Source: Pochonia chlamydosporia 170
Lineage: Eukaryota; Ascomycota; Sordariomycetes; Hypocreales; Clavicipitaceae
Direction: 5' to 3'
NCBI RefSeq assembly: GCF_001653235.2
Contig: NC_035794.1
Coordinates: 558,001-622,000 of the forward strand
Length of the DNA: 64,000 nucleotides
The notes under the pieces were generated by a model. That model ran no database searches. It was not told the DNA's origin and was given only the letters and a program-made list of their open reading frames with translations. Made by a program: the position numbers and the translations under genes. Positions 42,721 to 53,668 of this stretch are shown here, in pieces. Position 1 is the stretch's first letter. Each line of letters opens with the position of its first letter.

Positions 42721-45657
42721 CCAGTGGGACAGGGCCACAAGCCTCAGGGGCTGCCTGCTGACCCGTACCTGGATTTAGTGCAAGGGTGCCTGGCACTAGT
42801 CCGCTTTAGGGAGTCGTTGTTTGTCTGGTGTTGGACTCGTTCGGTACCCTCTGTTAGTGCGATGTGGCTGGGAGCTCCTGATTTGCAACACAAAGACCTC
42901 AGTCTTTGTCAAATCACAAAGGGGCCAAGGAACTCAAGAACCAAGGCCGCTGATAATTTGGTGGCCAAGGCCAATAATCGCCTGGCATTCAATGTTCAGC
43001 GCCATAACACAAAGCTTGGCGAGAGCCAGGTCCCCTTGCAGTGACTCTGCCTCCTTCCATGATTGGCTCTTTTTTAGCCCTCGCTAGTACCGTCCTTTCC
43101 CTTCTCAGTCATCTGCGTCGACATGGATCACCAGACGAAGAGACTGAGCAAAATTAGTTCTTTCCCACCTAATAATAATACCATCACAGGCTGTCAATCC
43201 ACGCACCCTCGGCTACATACCAGGTAGGTAGTTAAATTTGCCTTGGAGGACACCTCCTTTGCATAGCCTCTGTCCGTCGCCATGCAGAGGGCTTTCTTTC
43301 AGTTCACTTTCTTCATATGTGGAGGCGGTCATGCCCATGCCTAATGAAATTTTGCCATTTGATTTGTCTTGGGTGGTCTTTCCAGGCGGTTCCAGCTGCT
43401 CTAATTTATATCAATCTCTATATCTTTTAAGCTCAAGTGCTTCAATCTTGCCACCTCGAATTGCATTCTCTGCCCCCAGGGATGTGCTGGTAACCGCTGC
43501 TGTTGACGAATCTCTCACGCCGCACCCACACATAGCACAAGATATTGACGTGCTGGACTCTGGAGCAGTACACACACCGCAAAAGATGTCAACACCGTAA
43601 TATTGGCTATTTTGCAACTTGGGTCACTCCCTGTGTTGACAGGGAGAACGAGTGTAGATCCTCGTAAATGTGACGACCCCGGTAGGCCATGCCAAGTTCG
43701 GATGATGGTTAGCATCTGAAACAGGCTTGTTCTTCGGTCTCATTACGTGCAGGGGTCTTGCGATATAAAATGGGGCGAGCCATTTCATCCCCGTCAACAT
43801 GGTGTTGGTCTACGGAGTATGGACAAGGAGCAATGATCAGTCAGTCTCATTCCTCGTAGTTGTTGTCATATAGGGTAAGTCAACCTTTGTCTCGAGGCCA
43901 GCAGGATATCAGCTGTATCATTTCCATCTTGGTCCAGTCCATCTGTATACATCTGCCTCAAGTGTCAATCGAAGCTAGCACCACCGATGGATGAGGGTCT
44001 TGTACATAATACTCTGCGTTCTCCATTACGTGTATGCTCTACCGCGGGCACCCAGTAAGTATTCCGCCGTTTACGCCAAGTGGAATGTGCCAAATGTTGA
44101 CTCAACTCGACGGCTTCTATCCGGAACATCCACTTCGTCATTGCTCGTCCTTCAGCTGGCACAAGGTGCCGAGATCTTAGGTTGCTACACGGCCCCTCGT
44201 GCCGGTTTGCCGCTCGCTGGTATTCGACGACAAGACGTCAACTGGTAGTTTCCACAGACTTTGCACTGCTTGCTTGGCACATGCAAGGTAGTTGACCTCC
44301 CCAGAATCTTGCATCGGTGGACTTGTCAAAGTTCCAGACAATGTTTAGATATGAGTATACAGCGTTTTTGCCTTCTCTGCACGGCAATGCAACGGACAAC
44401 AATATCGTGGTGTTGGTGATCTGGCGTGGAAGTATCTCATCATTTCACGACCTCGCTTACGGAAGAGGTACGCTATAAATTCATCAAATCGCTCTGGTGG
44501 TCTGCCCTGCCTACACCTACTACGCAGGTAGTGTCCGAAGTATCCTAAAGCCCGTGGAGCATCAATCGCTGTCATTCCCAGGCATCTGTTCTGCGTTACT
44601 TTATGTGGCCATTCCGGTGAGACAGGAAGAGAGAAAGGGGAAAAAAAAAGGGAGGGGGCTTTAATTGAGGATACCGGACCATATACGGGGTACCAACATG
44701 ATATCCAGGAGTTGGCTGTCCTCGTTGGTGCGTCTACTTTGCCTTTCCCAATCCATGCTGTTGTTGAGTAGCGTCATCAGAATTTCCGCGGATTCCTTGA
44801 ATTTACACAGTTACAACAGACCAGTCGTGAAATGAGACAATTCCAAAGTCGGCGAGGATACATTCGTCAACTGGCTAAGAGGTATTCAGGTCAAAACCTT
44901 TGACATTGCGGCACTGATTATAGAGTTCTTTCACTGTGGCGCTGGTCGAAGGGATTGGCATCAATGGACCACTGAGTTGGGCTAAATAAAGGGATCCCGG
45001 GTAGGCAACACTGGTGAGTATAAGGGGAAAAAAGGGTCTCGATAATGGACCAGACGGTTCAAATGTTGTTGTTCATTAGTGGCGATTGCTTAAAACTTCA
45101 TCCAGAATAGTGCACCGAGCAAGCAGTCCAAGCGCATACATGTAGTGTGCTTGAGTAGATACGGGTTCAATGTTGGCCTGTGGCCAGCCCAGCAGTCAGT
45201 ACTCCGTACTGAGTACCCGGTAGTCAGGGTGGTAAGTTCTAAAGTTGTCTCGGCTGTTGCAAACATCAAACAGGGAGAGAGGATGGAGCAATTCTGAAGA
45301 CCGATGACGTCTCGCCGTGGCTCAGCTGTGGCTAGCCCGTGCCATCCGAGAAACATTGAAGTCTGGTCCACGTCAATCCTGGTCAACTGGTACTTTATAA
45401 TTAGTGCTCTCCTGCAGCGCAAAAGACTGCCGGAGTGCATCTCCAACGATTGATCAGAAGCCACCAGACCTCCCCACTTGTTCGGCGTCGAACAAAACCG
45501 GGTTGATTTCCTGGGGCTCCAGAGTTAGTTTGTTGACATAAAACCTAGGTACTTAAGTAGGCTGGCTCACCTTGACCCCTTTCTCATCCGAGAAAGACCA
45601 TAGAAGTGTCATCTGCTGATGTGCACTCATCACTTCGACATAATCCAATCAGGAGTA

Positions 45658-45675
45658 TTTTTTTTTTTTTTTTTT
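45658..45675. repeat. T18 homopolymer
   Basis: An uninterrupted run of 18 T within the gene desert. Such runs are prone to length errors in sequencing. Confidence 0.9.
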
Positions 45676-48600
45676 GGACTCGTGCAACGTCTTCCCGCAA
45701 GTCGAAATACACAGCTGATTCCTATCGGGATGCTACTATTCAGAAACCCTGGTCAATTTTTTGGTTGTTAGACAACCCGCCTGCAGCTTGTTGTACTACT
45801 TGACCCATGCTGCGGGAGACCACTGCCTCTTGGCTTTGATGAGGCGATTTCGGCAACATTGAAAGCAAGCTGGAAATGTATCAACAACATGCCGCTAGTT
45901 ATTTAACACACAGACTTGCATCCGGAAATATCAAAATATCGCAAATAATACTGTTTAGAGTTGTCGTATTAATCAGTAACACATGGTTTACTCCGTATAC
46001 TATCAACAGACCAAGGTCTCAGGACCAGTTCAGGACATTTTGAAGTCAATCAGTATGGATGTCCTGAAGCAACTCGTCCTTCCCACATTCACGCAGTCAA
46101 GTCAACGTTGAAGTCAATTGGCACTGGGTCGAATGGTGGCTGGCGTCTGGTGGGCTGACCTGAATGTGGCGTCCAAACGAACTGGGATTCAGGCCAGTGT
46201 CAGCTCAAGCTTGTTGATGTCTGGTTGCCAGCCAGCATGGACTGACCCACCAATGAGCGAACCAAAGAACACAACACGAGAGGCTGTGCCAAGTCTGGGC
46301 AAAGGCCTGGTCCAAATTCTATCCGTCAACAAGGGGAGCACAGGTGTGGCTGGTTGGAAGAGGGCTGATCAAACAATACAAGTCACTTCGTAGCTGAGTT
46401 TGCATGTATTTAAGCAGAAATCCGTGTCAGTGGAAAGAGAACGATGACTACGAGATACTACATGTCAACGTGCTCTCGAAAACAAGACTTTGTACGACCC
46501 ATACCACAAAATTTGGCTCTGGTGTGCCATATCGTCAGCTTCGAATTTCTTGAGTGGCAGTACATATGTCACGAAAGGAGTCCTTCTCGTTGAGCTGCGT
46601 ACTGAACGGGCCAGTTCAAGACGAGGAACTATTTGCCTAGTCTGTCTTCACCCCAGTCAATACTAAGCTCCGTTGTGCACGGAGTACCCTTACTCCATCT
46701 AAACCAAAACGGAACAATTCACTAACTGTTACGGAGCAGAGTAAGATGTACGGGTAGCATGGCCGCATCTCATCCACAGGAAGTGTAACGGCAGCGTTGC
46801 TCGCACAGATCATGCACGACGTGTATTATGAGGTCAGATTTTGCATAATAATTAGACTAGAAAATGACTTGCCGTGAACCTGTGACGCAGCTCGGAAAGA
46901 AAATATATATAAAAAACTTCAATGGATTAGACGACATTCACAAAAGCCACCCAATTTACCTGGCGTTAATGCAGTGCCGGTCGGATTTGATATTCTGGTA
47001 ATCGAAGCCTGGCTTCTGAGGCACGAACACCGAGAGGCATTGGATGCTGCGGAATCAAGTATTGGGGCATATTCATATCAAGGCATCATATCATCACTGA
47101 AGGTGTGGCAAGGTGGGTTATCATGACGACACAAGGTCCATCCTCCTCTTGACATGGTATTTGGGTTGAAAGAGTTGGCCGCGCTGTCGATCAGCGCCGA
47201 TTGCGATTCCAACATTCAACTAACCTTCCATGCCCAAGTACTTTGGTGGGAAGAGGTCAGCTACAGTCAGGCAATATCAAGCAAATGGGTGCCTTACGTT
47301 ACGTGGTACGAATTTCTTGGGCATTGTTGAGAGCGAGTGAAGAGCGAGTGATTCCGGAAAGGTATCGGCATTTTGTCCGACGTATCAATTGATGGGAGAC
47401 GGACTAGCATGATTCTCGAACCCAGTTGAATAGTTGATGGGAATGCTCGTTGACGATGCTAACATTTTGGACGAGAGGGTCGTCGTTTGAACCGTCTATT
47501 GTGGAAAATGAATTGATCAGACAACAACACCTGGCTGCTATAAGGATAATTTGGTCGTGTGCTCATGTGTGGTCAAGTCTTGTAGTCCCTGTACTCCGTA
47601 GGACTGGCAGATCATGGAGTAACTGAGCCTGGCCTGGGGTCTTTGGGTATAGATAACATAGGACGCACTTGACCAGGCTTTAGCCACAGCCGCGGCGTCA
47701 TTTGACGCTTTTGAGGCAAAGTAGATCGCGAGAAGGGGCCTCTTTGATGGAGATGGTGCGAGACAAAACAGACGACAATTGGCCACTCAACTTGGATAAG
47801 GGCCGTTGAGATCAAGAAGTCGGCTGGTATGGAACTTGATCTGCTAAGGCGTCGCGCATCATGTATGCACCATGGCATGGTCAAACTCAGCCATTCACTG
47901 TTTCTGCATGTTGAATGCTGAGGAGGATGGTGAGAGCTCGTGTGGCTGTTTCGCCCCCACACTTCCCAGCGCAACTCTCTGTTCTGCCTTGTTTTTCTTC
48001 TGGTTGCTACTGACCGCGCCACCAGCCTCGATCATTTTCTGCCAGTCCTCCTTGTCTTCCTCTCCCTACTTACTCCTCAGCCCCGATCCGATGCCCACAC
48101 TCCCCCAATCCTGCTTGACTCACGCCTTCAACTTCCAATGTTCCGCCCTCCCCAACCTTGCTGTGTAGTGCTTTGGTTCTTGTTCACGTTGCGCAGATGC
48201 TGACAGACTTTCCACACCCAATCCAGATCCTTGCGCCTCCGGGCGCGTCTGCGCTGACTGAGTTGCCCGTTTCGCTGGGATCTGGCTTCCTCAGAACCCT
48301 CCAGTCTCTTTCCGCACTGAAAGTCTTGTATTAGTTTGCCCGGAATCAGACTGGACGGTTGAGCTGGACCACCCATCCAGCGTCGGAGCTTGGCCCTTGA
48401 AGTCCAGGGCCAGTCTGCTCGGTCTGGCCTGGTTGCATGTGTACCTGCCTACCCACCCGGTCCTGCCTGACCTACCAGTGACACTGGCACAGGCACTCAC
48501 ACTAGGTCTTGCTGGTCTCTGCCAGACTTGCCTGGTACTGCGCCCCAGCCCCAGGAGGCGTTGACAAACATTGACCTCCGGCACTCTCGCCTTTCTTACT

Positions 48601-48785
48601 CTGATTACCATCTTACACCTTTCGATCTTCACACCGCGCGACATTTTCCATCAGATAGTATTTGACCCGAAATTGGTTTGAGGCCACAGTCCCCTCGGTT
48701 TCAAGCCCATCACACCTCAATCCCCATCCCTCATCATTTTTGCCACCACAGGTCGTTCTCGATCGTCAAAACAAACAGACGGAAC

Positions 48786-48798
48786 AAAAAAAAAAAAA
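48786..48798. repeat. A13 homopolymer in the leader of the zinc-finger gene
   Basis: A run of 13 A about 160 bp upstream of the start codon at 48959, within a region likely to be promoter or 5' UTR. Confidence 0.85.
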
Positions 48799-48958
48799 AC
48801 TAGCACAGCTCTCGCCACGTTCTTCAGCCACACATGGGTAACGGCAGCCTCAACATGCTTCCATGAAGTAAATTGTTTGGAATCTCGACAGTAACTTATC
48901 GCGTGGCATCGTCGAATCTTCTCCGTCAATTCCTAATTTATACCGAATCAGTATTTCT

Positions 48959-50758
48959 ATGGCATCAAACGCTGGTGGTCTTGCAACCGAGTCCCCGCCG
49001 CAGAGCCACTTGAGTCTGGTCTCTTCTGCCAAGGTCCCGGCTGACGAGATCGTGAGACTTGCTAAACGAAGACGCGAATCTGAGTCCGTGTCACCGCCAT
49101 CTCGGGCTGCTCAGCTTTCCAATTCAATCGCATCGCCTTCAAAAGTCGCCCGACTGTCCCTTGCGACGACGAACCGATCGGCCGTTCCCCTCACTGGCGC
49201 CGCTGCCCTCGAAGACGAACGTCTGCAAAAGATCGAGGAGCAGGCACGTAGTCCTCCCTCCACCAGCCCCAACCCAGCTCGTTCAGCACTTGAGTCTCTA
49301 ATGTCTGGTGTTGCTCAATCGATCAGCCGTCCCTCCGACGCCCAACTTGCTCCAACGGCGAATATGGAGCCCGCGGCGAAGGCGGCAACTGCGCTCTCGA
49401 TGGCTGCTGGCGGTATCGCTCGCACAGATGATCGTGACCGCGACGAAGGCAGCCCACCAGTCACTACAAATGCGGCACCGCCTGCTCCTGTTACAGAGAG
49501 TCCCGCGCCAATGGAGCTGGATCCGAACAAGAACGATCAAGCACAAAGCCAACAAATAACTTCATCAGATGAGAGACCACAGCCTGGCTCTTTGTCGTAT
49601 CCCGGCTCTCTACAAACGGTTGCGAACCTTGCAGACCCACCAGCTCGAGGCATGAGCTTTCCGATGCCAGGTCACGTTCAGAGCTCACCGACGTCATCTA
49701 GTGGCAAGAAACATAAGTGTCCGTATTGCAGCACTGAGTTTACACGCCACCATAATCTCAAGAGTCACCTCTTGACCCATAGCCAGGAAAAACCTTTCGT
49801 TTGCACTGAATGTGAGATGCGATTCCGCAGACTCCATGATTTGAAGCGACATGGTAAGCTCCATACTGGAGAAAAACCACACATTTGTCCAAAGTGTGAT
49901 CGAAAATTTGCGCGCGGAGATGCCTTGGCGCGACACAGTAAAGGAGCGGGAGGCTGTGCCGGTCGACGAGCCAGCATGGGTAGCTTTGCTGATGGTGATG
50001 AGTTGGACGGGGCAATCGGCGAAGGCGAAGACTCAGCCATGTCAGGGGTCGCCTACGAAAATGTGGAAGATGAGGATCTCAGACGTCAAAGTCTCCCTAG
50101 TATGGGTGTACAACACTCCTCTGGTGATAACTATGGCGTGCATTCTCGCACGTATCCCCCTGCTGGTACGCGACCACCAGCAAGTGGGCTCTACCCGCCT
50201 AATGTGAATCAAAACCAAATTGGCACAACGAGTTCATCAAGCGTTCCGGATAGCATGGCGAGTAGCCACACGGCAAACACCAGCGTATCTTCTATTCCTG
50301 GCGGGAGCGGCGGCGGGGGAATGTATTCACAGGCCGGTATGACAGAGAGCCCCAAACCTCTGAGCCCCGGGCTTCCGGGCCATGAACCTGCGAATCTTGC
50401 AAGGCAACGATCCCCCAGTATGTCTCAACAATACCAACAGCAACAAATGGGCAGGCGAGCATCAGAATTACAGTCACCACATAGTGGCCAGTCGCGGCCG
50501 AAGTTGCCAGGGCTTTCTCACCCGGGCTTTGTTGCGCCGAATTCTGGCAACTACTCCCACGGCCGCACTCCAAGTGGAGCTCAATCTGCAGGCGATAGCG
50601 GCAATATGTTTGCGCAAAGTGATCCAAGCGTTTGGGAATATATCCGATTATTGGAAGATAAGATCAAATCGCTATCAGACAAGGTTGTCTCACTTGATCA
50701 GGAGGTTGTTAGCCTCAAGAAGCTTCTTGATAATCGGGAAGGCACTTCTACAACGTGA
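48959..50758 (+). CDS. C2H2 zinc-finger transcription factor, Azf1-like
   Basis: A single exon of 599 aa. About 250 disordered Ser/Pro/Ala-rich residues precede three fingers: CPYC..HLLTH (254-274), CTEC..HGKLH (282-302) and CPKCDRKFARGDALARH (from 310). The linkers between them are SQEKPF and TGEKPH. The third finger has no final His; a Cys in GAGGC (333) takes that place, giving a C2HC pattern. The C-terminal 45 residues form a Leu/Val heptad coiled coil (WEYIRLLEDKIKSLSDKVVSL and onward). The layout is that of a conserved ascomycete regulator related to yeast Azf1. Exact regulon and orthology are not determinable here. The long CT-rich upstream region suggests a regulated leader. Confidence 0.85.
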   Translation: MASNAGGLATESPPQSHLSLVSSAKVPADEIVRLAKRRRESESVSPPSRAAQLSNSIASPSKVARLSLATTNRSAVPLTGAAALEDERLQKIEEQARSPPSTSPNPARSALESLMSGVAQSISRPSDAQLAPTANMEPAAKAATALSMAAGGIARTDDRDRDEGSPPVTTNAAPPAPVTESPAPMELDPNKNDQAQSQQITSSDERPQPGSLSYPGSLQTVANLADPPARGMSFPMPGHVQSSPTSSSGKKHKCPYCSTEFTRHHNLKSHLLTHSQEKPFVCTECEMRFRRLHDLKRHGKLHTGEKPHICPKCDRKFARGDALARHSKGAGGCAGRRASMGSFADGDELDGAIGEGEDSAMSGVAYENVEDEDLRRQSLPSMGVQHSSGDNYGVHSRTYPPAGTRPPASGLYPPNVNQNQIGTTSSSSVPDSMASSHTANTSVSSIPGGSGGGGMYSQAGMTESPKPLSPGLPGHEPANLARQRSPSMSQQYQQQQMGRRASELQSPHSGQSRPKLPGLSHPGFVAPNSGNYSHGRTPSGAQSAGDSGNMFAQSDPSVWEYIRLLEDKIKSLSDKVVSLDQEVVSLKKLLDNREGTSTT

Positions 50759-51563
50759 CATTCACGAATTTTCTTACCACGGACGTCTTTCTTTAACTAA
50801 TTTAAGACCTGTTTGTAGGCTATTATGGAAAAGTCGAGCAAGCTGGAAATACTGAAATGCAGGTAGCTTTCCTAGAATTGCTCACAAATTGGCGTTTTGT
50901 TTTCCTGGATTTTGGACCTGGACAAGGCATGGAATGAGTAGCTATTGTGACTAAAGGGCGGCAATCGGATGTTATCTTATGTTTTGGAGGCCATTTGGTC
51001 ATGGGGCTTTGTACTCTGTATATCTATACAAGACAGATGTTTTTTTTTTCACCAACTCCAGTCAAAAGTGATGGCATGGAACTGATGTCTTTCTTTACGC
51101 GATCAAAAACGGTTTTGCCTGAATAAATTGCGATTACAACTCCTGCATGTTATGTCGCTTTGTGCCAGCCACAAGATAGTCCACGTGCTGCCCCTGTTTT
51201 CAACACGTCATGAGGCTGTTCCGAGACGATGGCATTACCACAATACATCGTGACCTTCATTCAGGCGCTTTCAGTAGGTCATACATATTGTGGGTCCAGT
51301 TCCTTACCTACCTAGGTACCTACCTAGTAGGTACAGGTAGTCAAGCTGCCGCCCGGGCCAGCCGCAACTGCTTGGGACTTGACCTTTCACGTGCCCAGCC
51401 ACCTTCTGTACGTCATTGGTTTGATCTGTCGTGGAATCCAAGTCAGACCTAACCCATCAACAGAATGAGAAACTTTTAAATCTTCTTGCCAATTTGCGGC
51501 TGTGACACTCTCTCCCCACCACCAGCGAATAGCAATAGGCTGTTAGAGGCAGTCTGTCGTTGG
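50759..51563. promoter_or_regulatory. Intergenic between the zinc-finger gene and DGAT2
   Basis: No gene is present. A CCTAGG palindrome cluster lies at 51301-51341. A T-rich run near 51040 lies in the probable 3' region of the zinc-finger gene. The right part is the DGAT2 promoter. Confidence 0.5.
51301..51341. repeat. TACCTAGGTACCTACCTAG cluster
   Basis: Overlapping CCTAGG-centred palindromes about 240 bp upstream of the DGAT2 start codon. Confidence 0.8.
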
Positions 51564-53205
51564 ATGACTGCGATGGCTTCTGTCGATATTGCGCAGAACC
51601 CGGTGCCGGTACACAGTAAGTTCTGTTTATTGCGGTTGCTGCTATCTGCAGTTGGGGGATTGACGGAGTTATCATATGACCCCGGCTCGTGAACCGCTTT
51701 CATGAGGATGCTGCTTCAATACAGCAGAAACTCGTTAAGCTCTGGTACAGGCTGTCCTTACTTACGAATATTTCCAGTAACAAACAACGACACGGCCGAC
51801 AAGGTTAAAGTGGTTCCAAATCCAGATACCACACTGACTTCTTCGCCCCGGGACTACGAAGATTCAGACACGAAAGTTCAATCTGTGAGAAGGCCCATGG
51901 CTTTGTACCAGTACTGTTCTCTATTTTCCCCAGGCTAGGCTAATGTGTTTCGTTGAGGATGAACAGGCATTGCAAGATAACGGAGAGTTGTTGGACCACT
52001 CTGCAAACTCGGAACCAAACAACATGGCTAAGCATCATGGCAAGTCCTATGCTGCCGCCGTCAAGAGCGGTGGGATTGAAGAGGACGAGAAGATAACTAA
52101 CGGAAATTATGTACCTTACCCCAACCTCACAAGTGAGCTGAAGCGAGAAGCACACGAGAGAGAGGCTTGGAGGGCGGGTGGCATTCGATTCGCTCCGCTG
52201 CGCGTGCCTTTCAAACGTCGGATGCAGACCGCAGCGGTTTTGTTTCATTGCATGTCCATCGTTGTATTAGTGTCGTGCTTCTGGTTCACTTGTGCGAACC
52301 CTCTGACCTGGCCAATCCTCGTCCCCTACCTTATTCATCTATCATTCTCCAATGCTGCGATGGACGGCAAACTTGCATACAGATCTGAATGGCTTCGATC
52401 GTTACCGCTCTGGAGGCTATTTGCTGGATACTTCCCCGCCAAGCTTCACAAGACATTTGATTTGCCCCCCAACAGGAAGTACATATTTGGTTATCACCCG
52501 CACGGGATCATTTCCCATGGTGCATGGTGCGCCTTCGCGACCAATGCACTTGGCTTCTCGGAGAAGTTCCCTGGCATTACAAACAGCCTGTTAACACTTG
52601 ATTCCAATTTCCGCCTTCCATTCTACCGGGACTGGATCTTAGCAATGGGTATACGGTCTGTTTCGAAGGAATCCATCCGCAACACCTTGTCCAACGGGGG
52701 ATCGAATAAGGATGGACAAGGCCGAGCAGTCACAATTGTCATTGGCGGAGCTCGAGAATCTCTTCAGGCACAGCCTGGGACCCTCCGTCTAATTCTGAAA
52801 GGGCGAAAAGGATTCGTCAAGATGGCATTGAGATCTGGAGCAGACCTGGTGCCAGTAATTGGCTTTGGCGAGAATGACCTATATGACCAACTGAGCCCGA
52901 AAACTCATCCTATGGTCCACAAGATCCAAATGATTATTCTGAAGGTATTCAAATTTACCATTCCTGCTCTGCATGGTCGCGGCCTGCTCAACTACGATGT
53001 TGGTTTGATGCCTTATCGTCGAGCTGTCAATATTGTCGTGGGCCGACCGATAGAAATCAACGAGCCCCTTGAAGATCAGCCATCTCAAGACACCATTGAC
53101 AAATACCACGAGCTGTACGTGGAGGAAGTGGAACGGCTTTATGACGCTTACAAGGACAAATTTTCGAACTTCAATACCGTGCCAGAGTTGCGCATCATCT
53201 CCTAA
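51564..53205 (+). CDS. DGA1: Diacylglycerol O-acyltransferase, DGAT2 family
   Basis: Proposed exons 51564-51615, 51778-51884 and 51934-53205 join in frame to 476 aa. The third exon alone holds the whole enzyme: a hydrophobic hairpin (LFHCMSIVVLVSCFWFTCANPLTWPILVPYLIHL), the HPHG motif in IFGYHPHGIISHG (about 241-244), the RESL region (GGARESLQAQPG) and GRPIEINEP near the end. DGAT2 makes triacylglycerol from diacylglycerol and acyl-CoA at the ER and lipid-droplet surface. The first two exons encode a disordered acidic N-terminus (VDIAQNPVPVH, then NNDTADKVKVV). They are supported only by splice sites and frame, and the 162-nt first intron is long. A start inside exon 3 (51943) is the alternative. 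Confidence 0.88.
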
Positions 53206-53668
53206 ACTGTTATGTCCGCCATATTTGCTGTTGGAAGTGAAAATTTCCTTTATTGTGGTTAATGTTTGTTTTTGCAACTAAAATTAGTATCAAAAGCCCT
53301 CGTTGGAGTTTGATGGTGTTTGACGGTTATGGGAATCACTTAGTCTACCTAGGCAGTCAAATTAGGTTGGGTAAAGGTGTGTAAACTAGATGTACTGGCA
53401 ATTCAAGAAATGCAATAGCGCAGCCTCAATGTTAAACGCTCTGTTGATGCTCTAGTACTTTATTCTATTTGTCTTGATTTGCTCATCTTTGATGCCATGA
53501 TGTACAAACAGTGACTGCAGAGAAAGCTAACCACGTGATCTCGTGACTCTGGATGCGCAGGCCGCGTCGCGTAAGTGCTGCTAAATTGACTGGGTCGACT
53601 TCTCCCACAGTTGAAGCAATATCCTAATTACCGATATAACTGCAGCCACGTGCCATTCAGTTACCGAA
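53206..53668. promoter_or_regulatory. Intergenic between DGAT2 and APN1
   Basis: This 463-bp spacer has no coding potential. It holds the DGAT2 3' UTR and the APN1 promoter. Confidence 0.55.

Larger units (their letters stand above)
41279..48958. other. 7.7 kb gene desert upstream of the zinc-finger gene
   Basis: No conserved protein could be found on either strand. Frames rarely exceed 120 codons and have no domains. The region is full of three short motifs: CCTAGG palindromes (42692-42720, 45545), TACTCCGTA (42565-42595, 43815, 45200, 46677, 47590) and GTCTGGT/ACCAGAC (42376, 42610, 42660, 42823, 45045, 45360, 46145, 46218, and many at 48340-48540). A T18 run lies at 45658-45675. The last kilobase (47.9-48.96 kb) is strongly CT-rich with several short frames, fitting a long 5' leader of the transcription factor at 48959. 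A weak small-secreted-protein frame lies at 43991-44248. Long non-coding RNA is possible but unproven. Confidence 0.5.

Noticed and set aside
43238..43600. 120-codon frame in the desert
   Set aside because: Its composition is Ser/Pro/Leu-rich with no domain, no signal peptide and no splice partners, so chance is the simpler reading.
41279..48958. RIP-degraded transposon or biosynthetic cluster in the desert
   Set aside because: The base composition is not AT-rich, and no terminal repeats, transposase fragments or enzyme domains could be read on either strand.
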